Shown here one piece after another: positions 1 to 7,981 of a DNA stretch of 44,441 bases. The stretch lies in NCBI GenBank assembly GCA_001730095.1, contig MDLF01000012.1, positions 1 through 44,441 of the forward strand, in the 5' to 3' direction. The translations under genes were made by a program, and so were the position numbers. Below the pieces are notes generated by a model. The model had not been told where the DNA came from. It made no database searches and saw nothing but the letters and a program-made list of their open reading frames with translations. Source of the stretch: Rhodobacteraceae bacterium (ex Bugula neritina AB1). GTDB lineage: Bacteria > Pseudomonadota > Alphaproteobacteria > Rhodobacterales > Rhodobacteraceae. Every line of letters begins with the position of its first letter. The stretch's first letter is position 1.

Positions 1-68
1 CAGGAGCATCGCAGAGGCGCGCGTTCAAGAGCAACAATGAGATCGTCTAATAAAGAGGGTAACGACAT

Positions 69-524
69 ATGGCAAAACCTGATCAGAATGAGATGGTGGT
101 TATTGTTGAAGACAATGACGATGATTTTGAGGCGATTGAGCGCGCCCTGCTACATGGCGGTAATTTTGCGGGCACGATCAAAAGATGTCTGTCAGGTCAG
201 GCGGTGCTGAACTTTCTGAACTCCCTTGAGGTCCGCGGAGCGTCGGATGACGGTCTGCTTCCCGGTCTGATCATTCTGGACCTGAACCTGCTGGGCCTGA
301 CCGGTCACGAGGTTTTATCTCATATCAAACGTGATCCTCGCTGGCGCATGGTCCCCGTGGTGGTGCTGACCTCCTCCACGGCACCGCGCGATGTCGATGC
401 CTGTTACCGTGCAGGCGCAAATGCCTATCTCCGCAAGGAAATGGAACTGGATACGCTTTATGCAGCGGTTGCGCGGCTAAAGGAATTCTGGCTTGAGGCT
501 GCAGTTCTGCCATCCCTCCGATGA
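69..524 (+). CDS. CheY-like single-domain response regulator (Rcp1 type)
   Basis: A 151-residue protein made of one receiver domain and no output domain, so it probably acts by phosphotransfer or protein contact in the cytoplasm. The acidic pocket is E14/D15, the phospho-acceptor is D71 in LIILDLN, the switch Thr is T101 in VVLTSS, and the conserved Lys is K123 in YLRKE. The extended loop between helix 2 and strand 3 is typical of regulators that partner phytochrome-like or hybrid histidine kinases. A purine-rich AAAGAGGG lies just before the ATG. The partner kinase is probably upstream: an open frame ends with TAA at 48-50, but too little of it is present to identify. The family call is firm; the partner is inferred. 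Confidence 0.9.
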   Translation: MAKPDQNEMVVIVEDNDDDFEAIERALLHGGNFAGTIKRCLSGQAVLNFLNSLEVRGASDDGLLPGLIILDLNLLGLTGHEVLSHIKRDPRWRMVPVVVLTSSTAPRDVDACYRAGANAYLRKEMELDTLYAAVARLKEFWLEAAVLPSLR

Positions 525-582
525 GGGTGTTTTATCTTTGATTTCAGGCTTTTGTCCGGGGTTTGTCGCACTGAACGAGAAA

Positions 583-659
583 TGGCGATCCCGGAAGGAC
601 TCGAACCCTCAACCTGCTGATTAGAAGTCAGCTGCTCTATCCAGTTGAGCTAAGGGACC
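583..659 (-). tRNA. tRNA-Arg (anticodon TCT)
   Basis: Read on the minus strand this folds as a 77-nt tRNA. The D arm is GCTC/GAGC, and the anticodon stem GCTGA/TCAGC carries a CTTCTAA loop with anticodon TCT. The variable loop is 5 nt, the T arm has TTCGAGT, the discriminator base is G and the CCA end is encoded (583-585). The last acceptor pair is a mismatch. It decodes AGA, a rare codon in this GC-rich genome. The 3' end faces the response regulator, so cassette A lies on its 5' side and is not inserted at this tRNA. Confidence 0.95.
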
Positions 660-694
660 GCTTGGCGCCAGTTATGACAGGCTGCTGCCGGGGG

Positions 695-1177
695 TCAAGC
701 CGCAGCGCGCAGGTCCAGATGCATAAAGACCGACCAGGGATCTTCGGCGTAATCTGCAAACGGGGGACAGGGGACAAAGCCGAAGCTTTCATAGAGCCGG
801 CGGGAGGGCAGAAAATCCTCGGTGGAGCCGGTCTCCAGATAGAGTGCGGTGGCCTGTTCCCTGTGGGCCAGGTCCAGCAGAAAGGTCAGCATGGCGCGGC
901 CGGCGCCGCTGCCACGGGCCTCAGAGAGCGTGTGCATCGATTTCAGCTCGCGGCTGCCATCGCCCAGATCCCTGAGCGCCCCCATGGCCAGCGCCTGCCC
1001 GTCCCGGTGCAGCAGAAAGAACTGCACCTCTGGGCCTTCCAGGCCGCTGGTGTCCATGGCGTGGCAGCTTTCCTCGGGCGATTGCGCCGCCATCTGCGCC
1101 AGGTGGCGGCGGATCAGCGCGGCGGCCTCCGGGCTGGAGGGGCGGGCAGCGGAAATCTTAAAGGCGGCGGAGGTCAT
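695..1177 (-). CDS. GNAT-family N-acetyltransferase
   Basis: A 160-residue single-domain acetyltransferase. The acetyl-CoA binding motif A is visible around residues 85-100 (SEARGSGAGRAML), after the strand containing ELKSMHT. The C-terminal part has the usual LYLETG...SRRLYESFGF pattern, as in PhnO/YsnE-like and IAA-acetyltransferase-like members. The substrate cannot be told from sequence; small amines or amino acids are typical for this branch. It stands alone between the tRNA and cassette A, on the same strand as cassette A but 130 bp downstream of it, behind a GC-rich hairpin. There is no sign that it belongs to the cassette. Confidence 0.85.
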   Translation of the reverse strand: MTSAAFKISAARPSSPEAAALIRRHLAQMAAQSPEESCHAMDTSGLEGPEVQFFLLHRDGQALAMGALRDLGDGSRELKSMHTLSEARGSGAGRAMLTFLLDLAHREQATALYLETGSTEDFLPSRRLYESFGFVPCPPFADYAEDPWSVFMHLDLRAAA

Positions 1178-1264
1178 TGTCGGGCTCCAATCAGGCTGGC
1201 TGCCCTAATGTATTATCCGGTCTGTGGCAGATGGCAATCAGCCAGCCGCCCGGCACGGTCCTGC

Positions 1265-1302
1265 GCGGCGGCGCCTGCCTGTTTTTTGGGCGCTGCCGCC
1301 GC
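1265..1302 (-). terminator. GC-rich hairpin after cassette A
   Basis: An inverted repeat (arms 1265-1275 and 1289-1302, with a 3-nt bulge) lies 5-40 bp past the last stop codon of cassette A. It has no T-run after the stem on the minus strand, so it may be a 3' end stabiliser or a Rho-aided terminator. Confidence 0.3.
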
Positions 1303-1307
1303 ATATG

Positions 1308-2177
1308 TCAGCCGTAGAGGTGGCTCCAGCTGGCGGCCAGGGCGCGGGCGGCCTCTGGCGGCAGGGCCATCAGCAGAAGGGCGCCGCAGTCAGTGGCGGC
1401 AAGGATTTGCAGCTGCGGTCCGGCGGGCAGCAGCAGGCATTCGGGCTTTGGTGCGGGCATCCGGGCCGAGGCCGGGCGGGCGGCCTTGGACATCAGCGCC
1501 TGGCGCACCGCGTCCAGTTGGCTGAGCAGCGCCTCTGGGCCGCTGGCCTGTGGCTGGCCTCCGCCGCTGGGACAATAAAGTGTGGCGCTGGCCCGTATGC
1601 TGGCCCGTTCGCAGGCCTGTGATGCCTCCAGTGCGGCGACCTGTGCCCGGAACCGGTCCAGCTGGGTGCTGCCGGTGGCTGCGGTGAGGGCGGCGGCCAG
1701 TGTCTCGGCTGAGCAACTGCCTGCGTCCTGCGGTGCGGCGCAGGGGCGGCGGCGGAAGGTGATCGCCTGACCCACCAACTGCCCGTCCGCCTGAGCCTCC
1801 AACCGGAGCAGGTGGCTGGCAAAAAGCTGCGCTGCTGCTGCTGGATCTTCGGCGGCCGCGGGTTCATCCGCTGCGCTGTTCAGGCTGAGGCCGGCCAGCC
1901 GACGCTGTGCGACAGTCAGGACGGCGGCCCGGCGGCCACCGATGCACAGGGTGATTTCACGGGGCAGAATGGTTTCGCTGATTTCACGCAGCACGGCGGC
2001 CTGGAAGCTGCCCGTGCCCGTGCCCTCGCCAGTGTCCGTGTCCGGATCAGTAGCCGTATCGGTACCTGTGCCAGGCGACGCTCCGGCGGGCTGGGCCAGA
2101 CGGATCAGGGCCTGAAGCAGCGGACCGGGCAACGCGGCGCCGGCGGATTGGCGGGCTGGCTTAGCCATCATTGCCAC
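1308..2177 (-). CDS. Cassette A unknown protein (terminal gene)
   Basis: A 289-residue protein I do not recognise. The first residues are followed by a low-complexity Thr/Asp/Gly stretch at about 34-58. The rest looks like a mixed alpha/beta globular domain, including an REITLCIGGRRAAVLTVAQRRL segment around 70-90. The C-terminus has hydrophobic beta-like runs (LQILAATDCGALLLMAL). Its counterpart in cassette B, at the same position next to the roadblock-like gene, shares the LCxxxGxxxAxLxVxxRRLxxL pattern and the overall size, so the two are probably homologous although divergent. There is no signal peptide or membrane segment. The start drawn is a GTG overlapping the previous gene by 17 bp; an ATG 6 bp further in is equally possible. 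Probably a cytoplasmic accessory of the GTPase module. Confidence 0.65.
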   Translation of the reverse strand: MAMMAKPARQSAGAALPGPLLQALIRLAQPAGASPGTGTDTATDPDTDTGEGTGTGSFQAAVLREISETILPREITLCIGGRRAAVLTVAQRRLAGLSLNSAADEPAAAEDPAAAAQLFASHLLRLEAQADGQLVGQAITFRRRPCAAPQDAGSCSAETLAAALTAATGSTQLDRFRAQVAALEASQACERASIRASATLYCPSGGGQPQASGPEALLSQLDAVRQALMSKAARPASARMPAPKPECLLLPAGPQLQILAATDCGALLLMALPPEAARALAASWSHLYG

Positions 2178-2547
2178 CGTTCAGCTGTGCCAGCAGCTGC
2201 CGGGCCGGGGCTGCCAGGCGGGCGGCTGCCCCGGCATCAGCACAGACGCAGAGCACTGCATCGCCGGAACCGCCGACAGCGCGCAAGAACAGCCGGGCCT
2301 CGCCGGGCGCCAGTACCAGCACGTCCTGGGCTGCGGCTGCCGCAACACTGCCGTTGGCGCCCGCTGCGGCATCCAGAGCCAGAAAGCCCCGGCGGGCTTG
2401 CTGGCACAGATCGTCGAGGTATTCCTGGGGCCGGGCGGTTTCGCTGCTGCTGCGCAGCACGATGCTGGCGCCAAGGTCGCCAAAAGCGGCCAGGCGGCAG
2501 CCGGGATCCATTTGGCGCAATGCATCGAGCTGGCAGGTCAGAGTCAT
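2161..2547 (-). CDS. Roadblock/LC7-like small protein, cassette A
   Basis: A 128-residue protein whose layout fits the roadblock/LC7 fold. A first helix (LDALRQMDPGC) leads into a beta strand (RLAAFGDLGASIVL), then a long helix (EYLDDLCQQA), then paired strands (DVLVLAPGEARLFLRAV, DAVLCVCA), and finally a helix (AARLAAPARQLLAQL). Bacterial roadblock proteins such as MglB bind and regulate small GTPases as dimers. That makes sense here: it sits 60 bp downstream of GTPase 2 and overlaps the next gene. The cassette B paralogue has the same predicted topology with low identity. The fold is assigned by eye; no catalytic residues are expected, and the GTPase-regulator role is inference. Confidence 0.6.
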   Translation of the reverse strand: MTLTCQLDALRQMDPGCRLAAFGDLGASIVLRSSSETARPQEYLDDLCQQARRGFLALDAAAGANGSVAAAAAQDVLVLAPGEARLFLRAVGGSGDAVLCVCADAGAAARLAAPARQLLAQLNGGNDG

Positions 2548-2607
2548 TGGCGGTTTCCGCAGCGGGGCGGCACATCAGTTGGTGCAGGGCTTGGCAGCAT
2601 GGCGGTT

Positions 2608-3603
2608 TCAGTCTCCGGCAGAAGGGGTTTCGGGACGCCGGCTGCGCCGGGACGGCGCGGAGACCCGGCGTGGCACAACGTGCAGGCCGCTGGTGGCATC
2701 CGCTGGGGCAGCGGTTCCCCGGGGCTGCGGCTGGGCCTGAGACTGAGACTGAGACTGAGACTGAGACTGAGCAGCGGCATCACGCAGGCCGCCAATATCA
2801 AGCACCTCGGCCCGCAGCATCTGGTCGGGCTGCAGCGCCGGTGTCGCGGCGGCGGGCTGCTGGTGCGGCCTGGGACGGTGCGGCTCGGACCAGTTCAGCA
2901 GGAGGTCGACCAGATATTCGATAAAGCCGTCGGCACCGCTGTTTTTCCACGCGTCCATGTCCTCGCCCGCGGCCAGAGCCTGGCTCAGCGACAGCGGGAA
3001 CACCGCGTTGAAGCCGTCGCCGGCTTCCTTGTGCACCCGGCGCAGCACCCGGTCGCGGTCGCGTGGGGTTCTGAGTTTGTCGAAATGGGTGACCAGCAGG
3101 GTGCTGGGGGCGTCGAGCCGGGCAGAGATTTCTTCCCATGCGGCGGCCTCCGACTGGCGCCAGGCCTGGGTGGCATGGGTGCACCAGATCACGCTGTCCA
3201 CCTCGGGAAGCAGGTTCTGCCAGACGCTGGCTGGCATATTGGGGTCGGAGATCCCCGGCATATCGATCAGGTCGCAGAGCTCCAGCGGTTCGGCGGGCAG
3301 GGTCAGCCGGATCAGCGCGGTGGTTTCCAGCGGTGCTTCGGCCAGATCCGCCAGCGCCACCGGACTCTCGCTGCCGTCGGGTCCAACCAGGCAGGCGCCT
3401 TCGTCCCCGTGGGAGATCCAGACTGGCGGCAGGCGGGTGGCGGTGACCTTGGTGGGCAGCGGCTGGCGGCCGACAAGCAGATTGGTCAGAGTGCTTTTGC
3501 CGGCGCTGAATTCGCCCATCAGCGCCAGCCTTGGCTTGCGGGCAGCGGCGGCTTTGGATGCGGTGGCGGCAGGGGCGGGCTGCTGGGCAGCTTGTGGGGT
3601 CAT
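2608..3603 (-). CDS. Small dynamin-related GTPase 2, cassette A
   Basis: A 331-residue GTPase. The P-loop is GEFSAGKS at residues 30-37, the switch region contains TKVTATRLPPVWI (51-63), G3 is DMPG (114-117), and the G4 position reads THFD (172-175) instead of the canonical NKxD. A cysteine/tryptophan segment, IWCTHATQAWRQSEAAAW (139-156), is strongly conserved with the cassette B copy. After about residue 240 the protein becomes a Pro/Ala/Gln-rich tail with a Ser-Gln repeat (279-289) coded by a hexanucleotide repeat. It ends in a basic segment around HVVPRRV (308-314). The start codon overlaps the dynamin stop by 4 bp (ATGA), indicating coupled translation. It probably works as a partner of the upstream dynamin at the membrane; this role is inferred. 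Confidence 0.8.
   Translation of the reverse strand: MTPQAAQQPAPAATASKAAAARKPRLALMGEFSAGKSTLTNLLVGRQPLPTKVTATRLPPVWISHGDEGACLVGPDGSESPVALADLAEAPLETTALIRLTLPAEPLELCDLIDMPGISDPNMPASVWQNLLPEVDSVIWCTHATQAWRQSEAAAWEEISARLDAPSTLLVTHFDKLRTPRDRDRVLRRVHKEAGDGFNAVFPLSLSQALAAGEDMDAWKNSGADGFIEYLVDLLLNWSEPHRPRPHQQPAAATPALQPDQMLRAEVLDIGGLRDAAAQSQSQSQSQSQAQPQPRGTAAPADATSGLHVVPRRVSAPSRRSRRPETPSAGD
2737..2770 (-). repeat. Hexanucleotide (GACTGA)n repeat inside GTPase 2-A
   Basis: Five perfect GACTGA copies at 2741-2770, preceded by a partial CTGA. On the coding (minus) strand this encodes alternating Ser-Gln in the disordered tail. Because the unit is 6 bp, slippage changes tail length by two residues per copy without a frameshift. 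Confidence 0.9.
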
Positions 3604-5660
3604 TCCGTGAAACTCCTGAGTGTTTCCAAGGCTGTATTGGTTTCGGTCTGGCGCTGCCCGGCCTGATCCCCGGTAAACAGCGCCTGCATGTCGCCGCCGC
3701 CGCTGCTGCAGTCGGCAATCTCCAGCAGGATGTCGCGCTGATCGTCAAAGAAGCCTTGCAGCCGGGCCAGGACCGCCGCCTGGGCGTCCGCCGTTTGCAC
3801 AGTCTTGAGCTGGGTCATGAAGTCCTGTGTTTCGCCGGCAATCAGCGTGCGGAACTGTTTGGCAAAGGCTTTGTAGCCACGGGTGCGGCGCCACCAGGAT
3901 GCCCACCAGCTGTCATTGAAATCGAGCGCAATGGATTGAGCCAGCGCCACCGGAGAGGCGGGCTGCGGCACCTCGGGGACGGCCAGCTGGATGCCTTCAA
4001 CCGCAGGGCCGAAACTGTCGTATAGCAGCTCTGCCACGTCCCGCACGGCGCCTTCGTAGCGTGTTTGCGCGGTGGTTTGCAGGCGGCTGGCCATGACAGA
4101 ATAGGCGGAACGCAAAAGCATCCGCAGGCCGGCCGGGTCATACTCCCAATGGCAGTCCTCGCCCCATTTTTCCAGATGGTCGATCAGCGCGTGGGTGGCG
4201 CGGTCGGTGAATGTGGCATGGGCCCGGTCGGCGCGGTCGCGGAAGCCATCCAGCACCCGCCCGGCTTCGACTTCCAGCGTCTCGAGATGGGTCCGGCAGA
4301 TGTCTTCAAACGCGGTGCGGATGTCGTGCATGTGGGCACCGCCGCCACCGCCGTCGCCCTGCACCATGACGGCGTTGGCGGCCTGCTGGCCGGTGGCCGC
4401 AGTGGTCGCGGTGGCGGCAATGCGCGCCAGCAGCGGATTTCCCAGATCGGTGACGATGCGTTCGCTGACGGCGCGATTGAGGGCCGGGAGGCCGGACAGT
4501 TCCCAAACCATGTTCTGTGGCGTCGCCTTGGCATGGGTGGCGTTGACCGAGGCTTCGGCCCAATTCAGCAGCGCGGCAGAGCTGGTGGCATCCATATCCT
4601 CCATCCCGCCGGTCAGCACCTTGTTTGCCCAATAGGCGCTGCCAAAGATGATCTCTGCCGTCTGCGGGCCGTGATGGGTGTCGAGCGTCTGCCGGATGCT
4701 GGCTTCGATCTCGGCGATCTGATTTGCCGGGTCGGCCAGCTCGTCGATGCGGTTGACGAAAATCACCACTTCGCGCGATTTGAGGTTGGAGATCATCCGG
4801 ATCAGCCCCATGTCGACCGACGTCAGCGCCTGGCCCGCCGACAGCACCACCACGCAGATGCGGCTGTCGCGGATGGCCTGGATGGTGATCTGCTCGCGCA
4901 TCATGAAGGTGTCGTTGACACCTGGTGTGTCGCGCAGGCACAGCCGGTGCGGCACTGACTGGCTATTGAGATACAGATCGGCGGCGCGGGTGATGTCGGC
5001 AAAGCGGCCCTGCTCGTCCAGTTCGCCCAACCCGTCGTCATCAAAATCATCGCCAAGGCAGATATAGCGTTCGATCAGGTTCTTGTCGAAATAGCCGTAG
5101 TCGTGTTTCTGCCCCATCAGCAATTCGAACTTGCGGCCCAGACGCTGGCGCGAGCGTTCGCGCATTTCTTCGATCTGGGTGCGGATTTTCTGCAGCTCAC
5201 TGCCCGCGCCGGCCCGGCCCGCCATCTCGCCGATACGGCCGCCCTTGGTGGTCAGCCGGTCCCATTCCTCTTCGGTCATGAACTGGAAACTGGCCTTGTT
5301 CTCGGTGCGGGTTCCGCCCGGCTCCAGATGCAGCGAGGTGACAACAGAGGTCCAGGGGTTCACGTCGGAGGGCAGCAGATCCGCCCAGCCGGCCATGGCG
5401 TTGATCAGCGAGGTTTTGCCGGATTTCACCTGCCCCAGCAGGGTGACGGATGGTTCAAAGGCGGCCAGTTCCGCTTGTAGGCGGGTCAGGCTGCGCTGCA
5501 CCCGTTCGCCAGAGACATCATGCAGGGCGGCCAGCGCGCCGTCGAGCCTGCGGCCCCTGCGGGCAAAAGCCGCCAGCGGTTCCAGCCCGGCGCTGAGATT
5601 GGTGGGGCGGGCAGAGGCGCGGATGTCGGTGGCGCTCTCTATCTGGGTTTCCATGTGCAT
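3600..5660 (-). CDS. Dynamin-family large GTPase, cassette A
   Basis: A 686-residue bacterial dynamin-like protein. GTPase motifs are G1 GQVKSGKT (76-83), a G2 Thr in NPWTSVVT (101-108), G3 DTPGVND (244-250) and G4 NRID (303-306). The remaining ~380 residues are mostly helical, as expected for a dynamin stalk. A Gly-rich break lies near 436-442. A striking SWWASWWRRTRGY segment at 584-596 is conserved in the cassette B copy and resembles a lipid-binding tip: aromatic, then basic. Such proteins usually assemble on and remodel membranes. It follows GTPase 1 by 84 bp and shares a 4-bp overlap with GTPase 2. The first ATG is used here; a second lies two codons in. The family call is firm; the membrane target is unknown. 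Confidence 0.9.
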   Translation of the reverse strand: MHMETQIESATDIRASARPTNLSAGLEPLAAFARRGRRLDGALAALHDVSGERVQRSLTRLQAELAAFEPSVTLLGQVKSGKTSLINAMAGWADLLPSDVNPWTSVVTSLHLEPGGTRTENKASFQFMTEEEWDRLTTKGGRIGEMAGRAGAGSELQKIRTQIEEMRERSRQRLGRKFELLMGQKHDYGYFDKNLIERYICLGDDFDDDGLGELDEQGRFADITRAADLYLNSQSVPHRLCLRDTPGVNDTFMMREQITIQAIRDSRICVVVLSAGQALTSVDMGLIRMISNLKSREVVIFVNRIDELADPANQIAEIEASIRQTLDTHHGPQTAEIIFGSAYWANKVLTGGMEDMDATSSAALLNWAEASVNATHAKATPQNMVWELSGLPALNRAVSERIVTDLGNPLLARIAATATTAATGQQAANAVMVQGDGGGGGAHMHDIRTAFEDICRTHLETLEVEAGRVLDGFRDRADRAHATFTDRATHALIDHLEKWGEDCHWEYDPAGLRMLLRSAYSVMASRLQTTAQTRYEGAVRDVAELLYDSFGPAVEGIQLAVPEVPQPASPVALAQSIALDFNDSWWASWWRRTRGYKAFAKQFRTLIAGETQDFMTQLKTVQTADAQAAVLARLQGFFDDQRDILLEIADCSSGGGDMQALFTGDQAGQRQTETNTALETLRSFTE

Positions 5661-5744
5661 TGCGGAGCCTGTTTGATGTTTTGTTCTGGTGTTTTCTGCT
5701 GCCCGGCGGGCGGGTTCCAGCGGGGGATATGGGCAGTGCGGGGA

Positions 5745-6965
5745 TTACTCTGGCGGGTCTTCCATCAGTTCCTTTTTCAGCTGGATCAGCAGTGTCACCG
5801 CGTCGACCGCCGCATTTTCATCTTGTTCCAGCTGGCACAGCATCAGCATTTCCTCGCCGTCCTGCACGGCGGTGCGGGCGGCTTCGGCTGCGGCACCGGC
5901 GGGCAGGGTGTCGAGTGACTGCGACAGGCTGCGGATCATCTCCATGCAGTTCGCCAGCACCGGGCCGGCCTGGGCGCCGCCTGCGGCTTCGGCCTCGGCC
6001 AGCATCGCCTGGGCGCCGGTTTGCAGCTGGTCGAGCGCGGCGGCGAGGCAGGCGGTTTGCGGTGCGGCGCGGGACACTGCCGGGGCCGATGCTGCCGGGC
6101 CCTGTGTTGTGACTGTTGCTGCCGGTGTGCTCTGCGGTGGCAGGGTGCCACCGAACTGGCGGATCAGCAGCTCTGCCTGATCGACGTCCGAGGCGCGGCC
6201 CAGCTGGACCTGACGTTGCACGTCTTCGGCCAGCTGCTTGCCGCCGCTGGACCGCCAGAGACCGTCCTGCGGGGTCTCTGCAGAGCGGGCGGTGAGCCCC
6301 TGGATTGCGGCGACCGGATAGACGCCGAGGAACTCTTCTGCGGCCACCGGCTGCAGGGCCTCGATCACAGCGGGCAGGGTGCCGCGCATCACCTGGCGGT
6401 CGGCCATGGTGAGAACAAGGAAACTGTGATCCTTTGTGCTGTCGGGCATCGCGGCCCAGAGCGCCTGCTCGGCACCGGAAAAATCCTGGCTGCACCACAG
6501 GAAGATGTCGGCGCTTGCGGCGGCCTGCTGCAGCATCTCGTGCTGCGCGGCCTGCGGGCCGGCCAGCGGCAGTTCGCGAAAGCTGTGCCAGCGCAGCCGC
6601 GGGTCGGGCAGGGTCTGGCGCACCCGGCGGGCGTCCTGCGGCAGCTCCTGCTGTGCCAGCAGCCCCGGCAGCTGCAGGCGCTGACCTGCGGCGGTTTCAA
6701 TTTCAACCTGTTCCCGGGCGCCATGGCAGACATCGATCAGCAGGCCATTGCCGCTACGGCCGATCACCACCCGGCTCAAAAGCATGTCGATCAGGGCGGA
6801 TTTACCGCTGCCTGGGCTGCCCGCGACCGCCACCCGCACCGGCTGGCGCAAGCGCTGCAAGAGCTGGCTGCCCCAGCCGCAGATCTCTGACGGCAGCTGG
6901 CCTGCGCTGAGCGTCTGTTCAAGCTGGCCTGCCAGCGGGCTTATGTCTCTCTGAGGAAGGCTCAC
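5745..6965 (-). CDS. Small GTPase 1 (degenerate), cassette A
   Basis: A 406-residue P-loop protein with G1 GSPGSGKS at residues 49-56. The G3 aspartate-glycine motif is not recognisable, and the G4 position reads TMAD, so GTP hydrolysis or base specificity may be altered. A conserved IFLWCSQDFSGAEQALW segment parallels IWCTHATQAW in GTPase 2, which suggests common ancestry. After a Pro/Ala-rich middle, the C-terminus carries a helical motif (LEQDENAAVDAVTLLIQLKKEL) that is clearly shared with the cassette B copy. The GTG start overlaps the PP2C stop codon by 4 bp, so the two are translationally coupled. That coupling places it between the phospho-signalling half and the dynamin half of the cassette, possibly as an adaptor; this is inferred. 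Confidence 0.75.
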   Translation of the reverse strand: MSLPQRDISPLAGQLEQTLSAGQLPSEICGWGSQLLQRLRQPVRVAVAGSPGSGKSALIDMLLSRVVIGRSGNGLLIDVCHGAREQVEIETAAGQRLQLPGLLAQQELPQDARRVRQTLPDPRLRWHSFRELPLAGPQAAQHEMLQQAAASADIFLWCSQDFSGAEQALWAAMPDSTKDHSFLVLTMADRQVMRGTLPAVIEALQPVAAEEFLGVYPVAAIQGLTARSAETPQDGLWRSSGGKQLAEDVQRQVQLGRASDVDQAELLIRQFGGTLPPQSTPAATVTTQGPAASAPAVSRAAPQTACLAAALDQLQTGAQAMLAEAEAAGGAQAGPVLANCMEMIRSLSQSLDTLPAGAAAEAARTAVQDGEEMLMLCQLEQDENAAVDAVTLLIQLKKELMEDPPE

Positions 6966-7981
6966 GCGGATGCATCCGTCTTGCTGCGGCCAACCTCTGG
7001 CGCCGCGCGCCAGGAAGAGGTGGCCATGAAGGTGACAACCCGGCGGCCAGTCCGCTGATGGGCGGCAGCGGGGGAGGGTTCAGGCGGCGGCGGGTCTGCA
7101 GCCTGAACCTGCGCTGTATCGGGCTGCTGCGGTGGTACGGCGGCATTTGCGGCAGCGGATTCAGGCTGCACAGGCAGCGGTGCCTGCGGATCAAAGGGTT
7201 TGATCACGCAGAAGGCGGCGTTGTCCTGCTCTGGCGCATCCAGAACCTTCAGCCGCCGCATCAGCGCGGCCCCGATGCGGGCGCTGGAGCTGTGGCATTC
7301 GGCGTCCAGCACTTCGGCTATCTCTTCTTCTGTCAGGAACAGAAGCCCGTCGCTGGCAGCCAGCACGATATCGCCGTGCTGCAGCCGCACCGGCGCGCTG
7401 CGGCAGTCGATCTGCGGAATGTCGGCGCCGGTCAGCACCGAGGTGACGCAGTGTCGGTCCGGGTGGGTGGCGGCCTCGGTTGCGTCCATCCGGCCCCGGG
7501 CAACCAGCTTTTCCAGCTCTGCCGCCATGGAATGATCGGCATTGAGCCGGATCAGGGCGCCGTCGCGGAACAGGTAGAGCGGTGAATCCCCGACTGAAAT
7601 CCAGTACAGCCGGTCACGAAACAGCACCGGCGCCAGCAGGGTCGCGCCCATGCCGCGGGCCTGCAGCTGCGGCTGATGGCTGGCGTATTCACCAAGGCAG
7701 GCGTTGGCGCCATCGGCGGCGCCATGCAGGATTTCGCCGATGGCGGGCTCCAGCTGTTCCGGATCGCCCGCGCGCAGCTTCAGCTCTGCGAATACTTCGG
7801 TCACCACGATCCTGGCTGCGACATCGCCGGCCGCATGGCCGCCCATACCGTCGGCCAGCACTGCAAAACCGGTGCCGGAGCCAGCCAGAAAGTCGGCGGC
7901 AACGGCATCCTCCTGACGCGCGCGGCGGCCCTGGCTGATGGCGGTCGCGGCGTCGTATTCAAGTTCAGCGGAGTGCAGCAT
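6962..7981 (-). CDS. PP2C-family Ser/Thr phosphatase, cassette A
   Basis: A 339-residue PPM/PP2C phosphatase, expected to remove phosphate from Ser/Thr in a metal-dependent way. Motifs in order are RQEDAV near the N-terminus (metal-binding Asp), FAVLADGMGGHAAGD (the hallmark DGMGG), GMGATLLAPV, WISVGDSPLYL, HGDIVLAASDGL, and QDNAAF near the end of the domain. The last ~85 residues form a Pro/Ala-rich tail ending with GRRVVTFMATSS. I chose the ATG at 7981 because it gives a 17-bp overlap with the FHA gene, exactly as in cassette B; an ATG 12 bp upstream has no proper spacing to a ribosome site. It presumably opposes the nearby kinase. Confidence 0.92.
   Translation of the reverse strand: MLHSAELEYDAATAISQGRRARQEDAVAADFLAGSGTGFAVLADGMGGHAAGDVAARIVVTEVFAELKLRAGDPEQLEPAIGEILHGAADGANACLGEYASHQPQLQARGMGATLLAPVLFRDRLYWISVGDSPLYLFRDGALIRLNADHSMAAELEKLVARGRMDATEAATHPDRHCVTSVLTGADIPQIDCRSAPVRLQHGDIVLAASDGLLFLTEEEIAEVLDAECHSSSARIGAALMRRLKVLDAPEQDNAAFCVIKPFDPQAPLPVQPESAAANAAVPPQQPDTAQVQAADPPPPEPSPAAAHQRTGRRVVTFMATSSWRAAPEVGRSKTDASA

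Noticed and set aside
583-659. tRNA-Arg as the integration site of an island carrying cassette A
   Set aside because: Integration usually uses the tRNA 3' end, which here faces away from the cassette. No integrase or repeated tRNA end was seen.
2398-3666. Long plus-strand open frames opposite cassette A (for example 422 codons)
   Set aside because: They are antisense shadows of GC-rich genes, with no recognisable domains and no ribosome sites.
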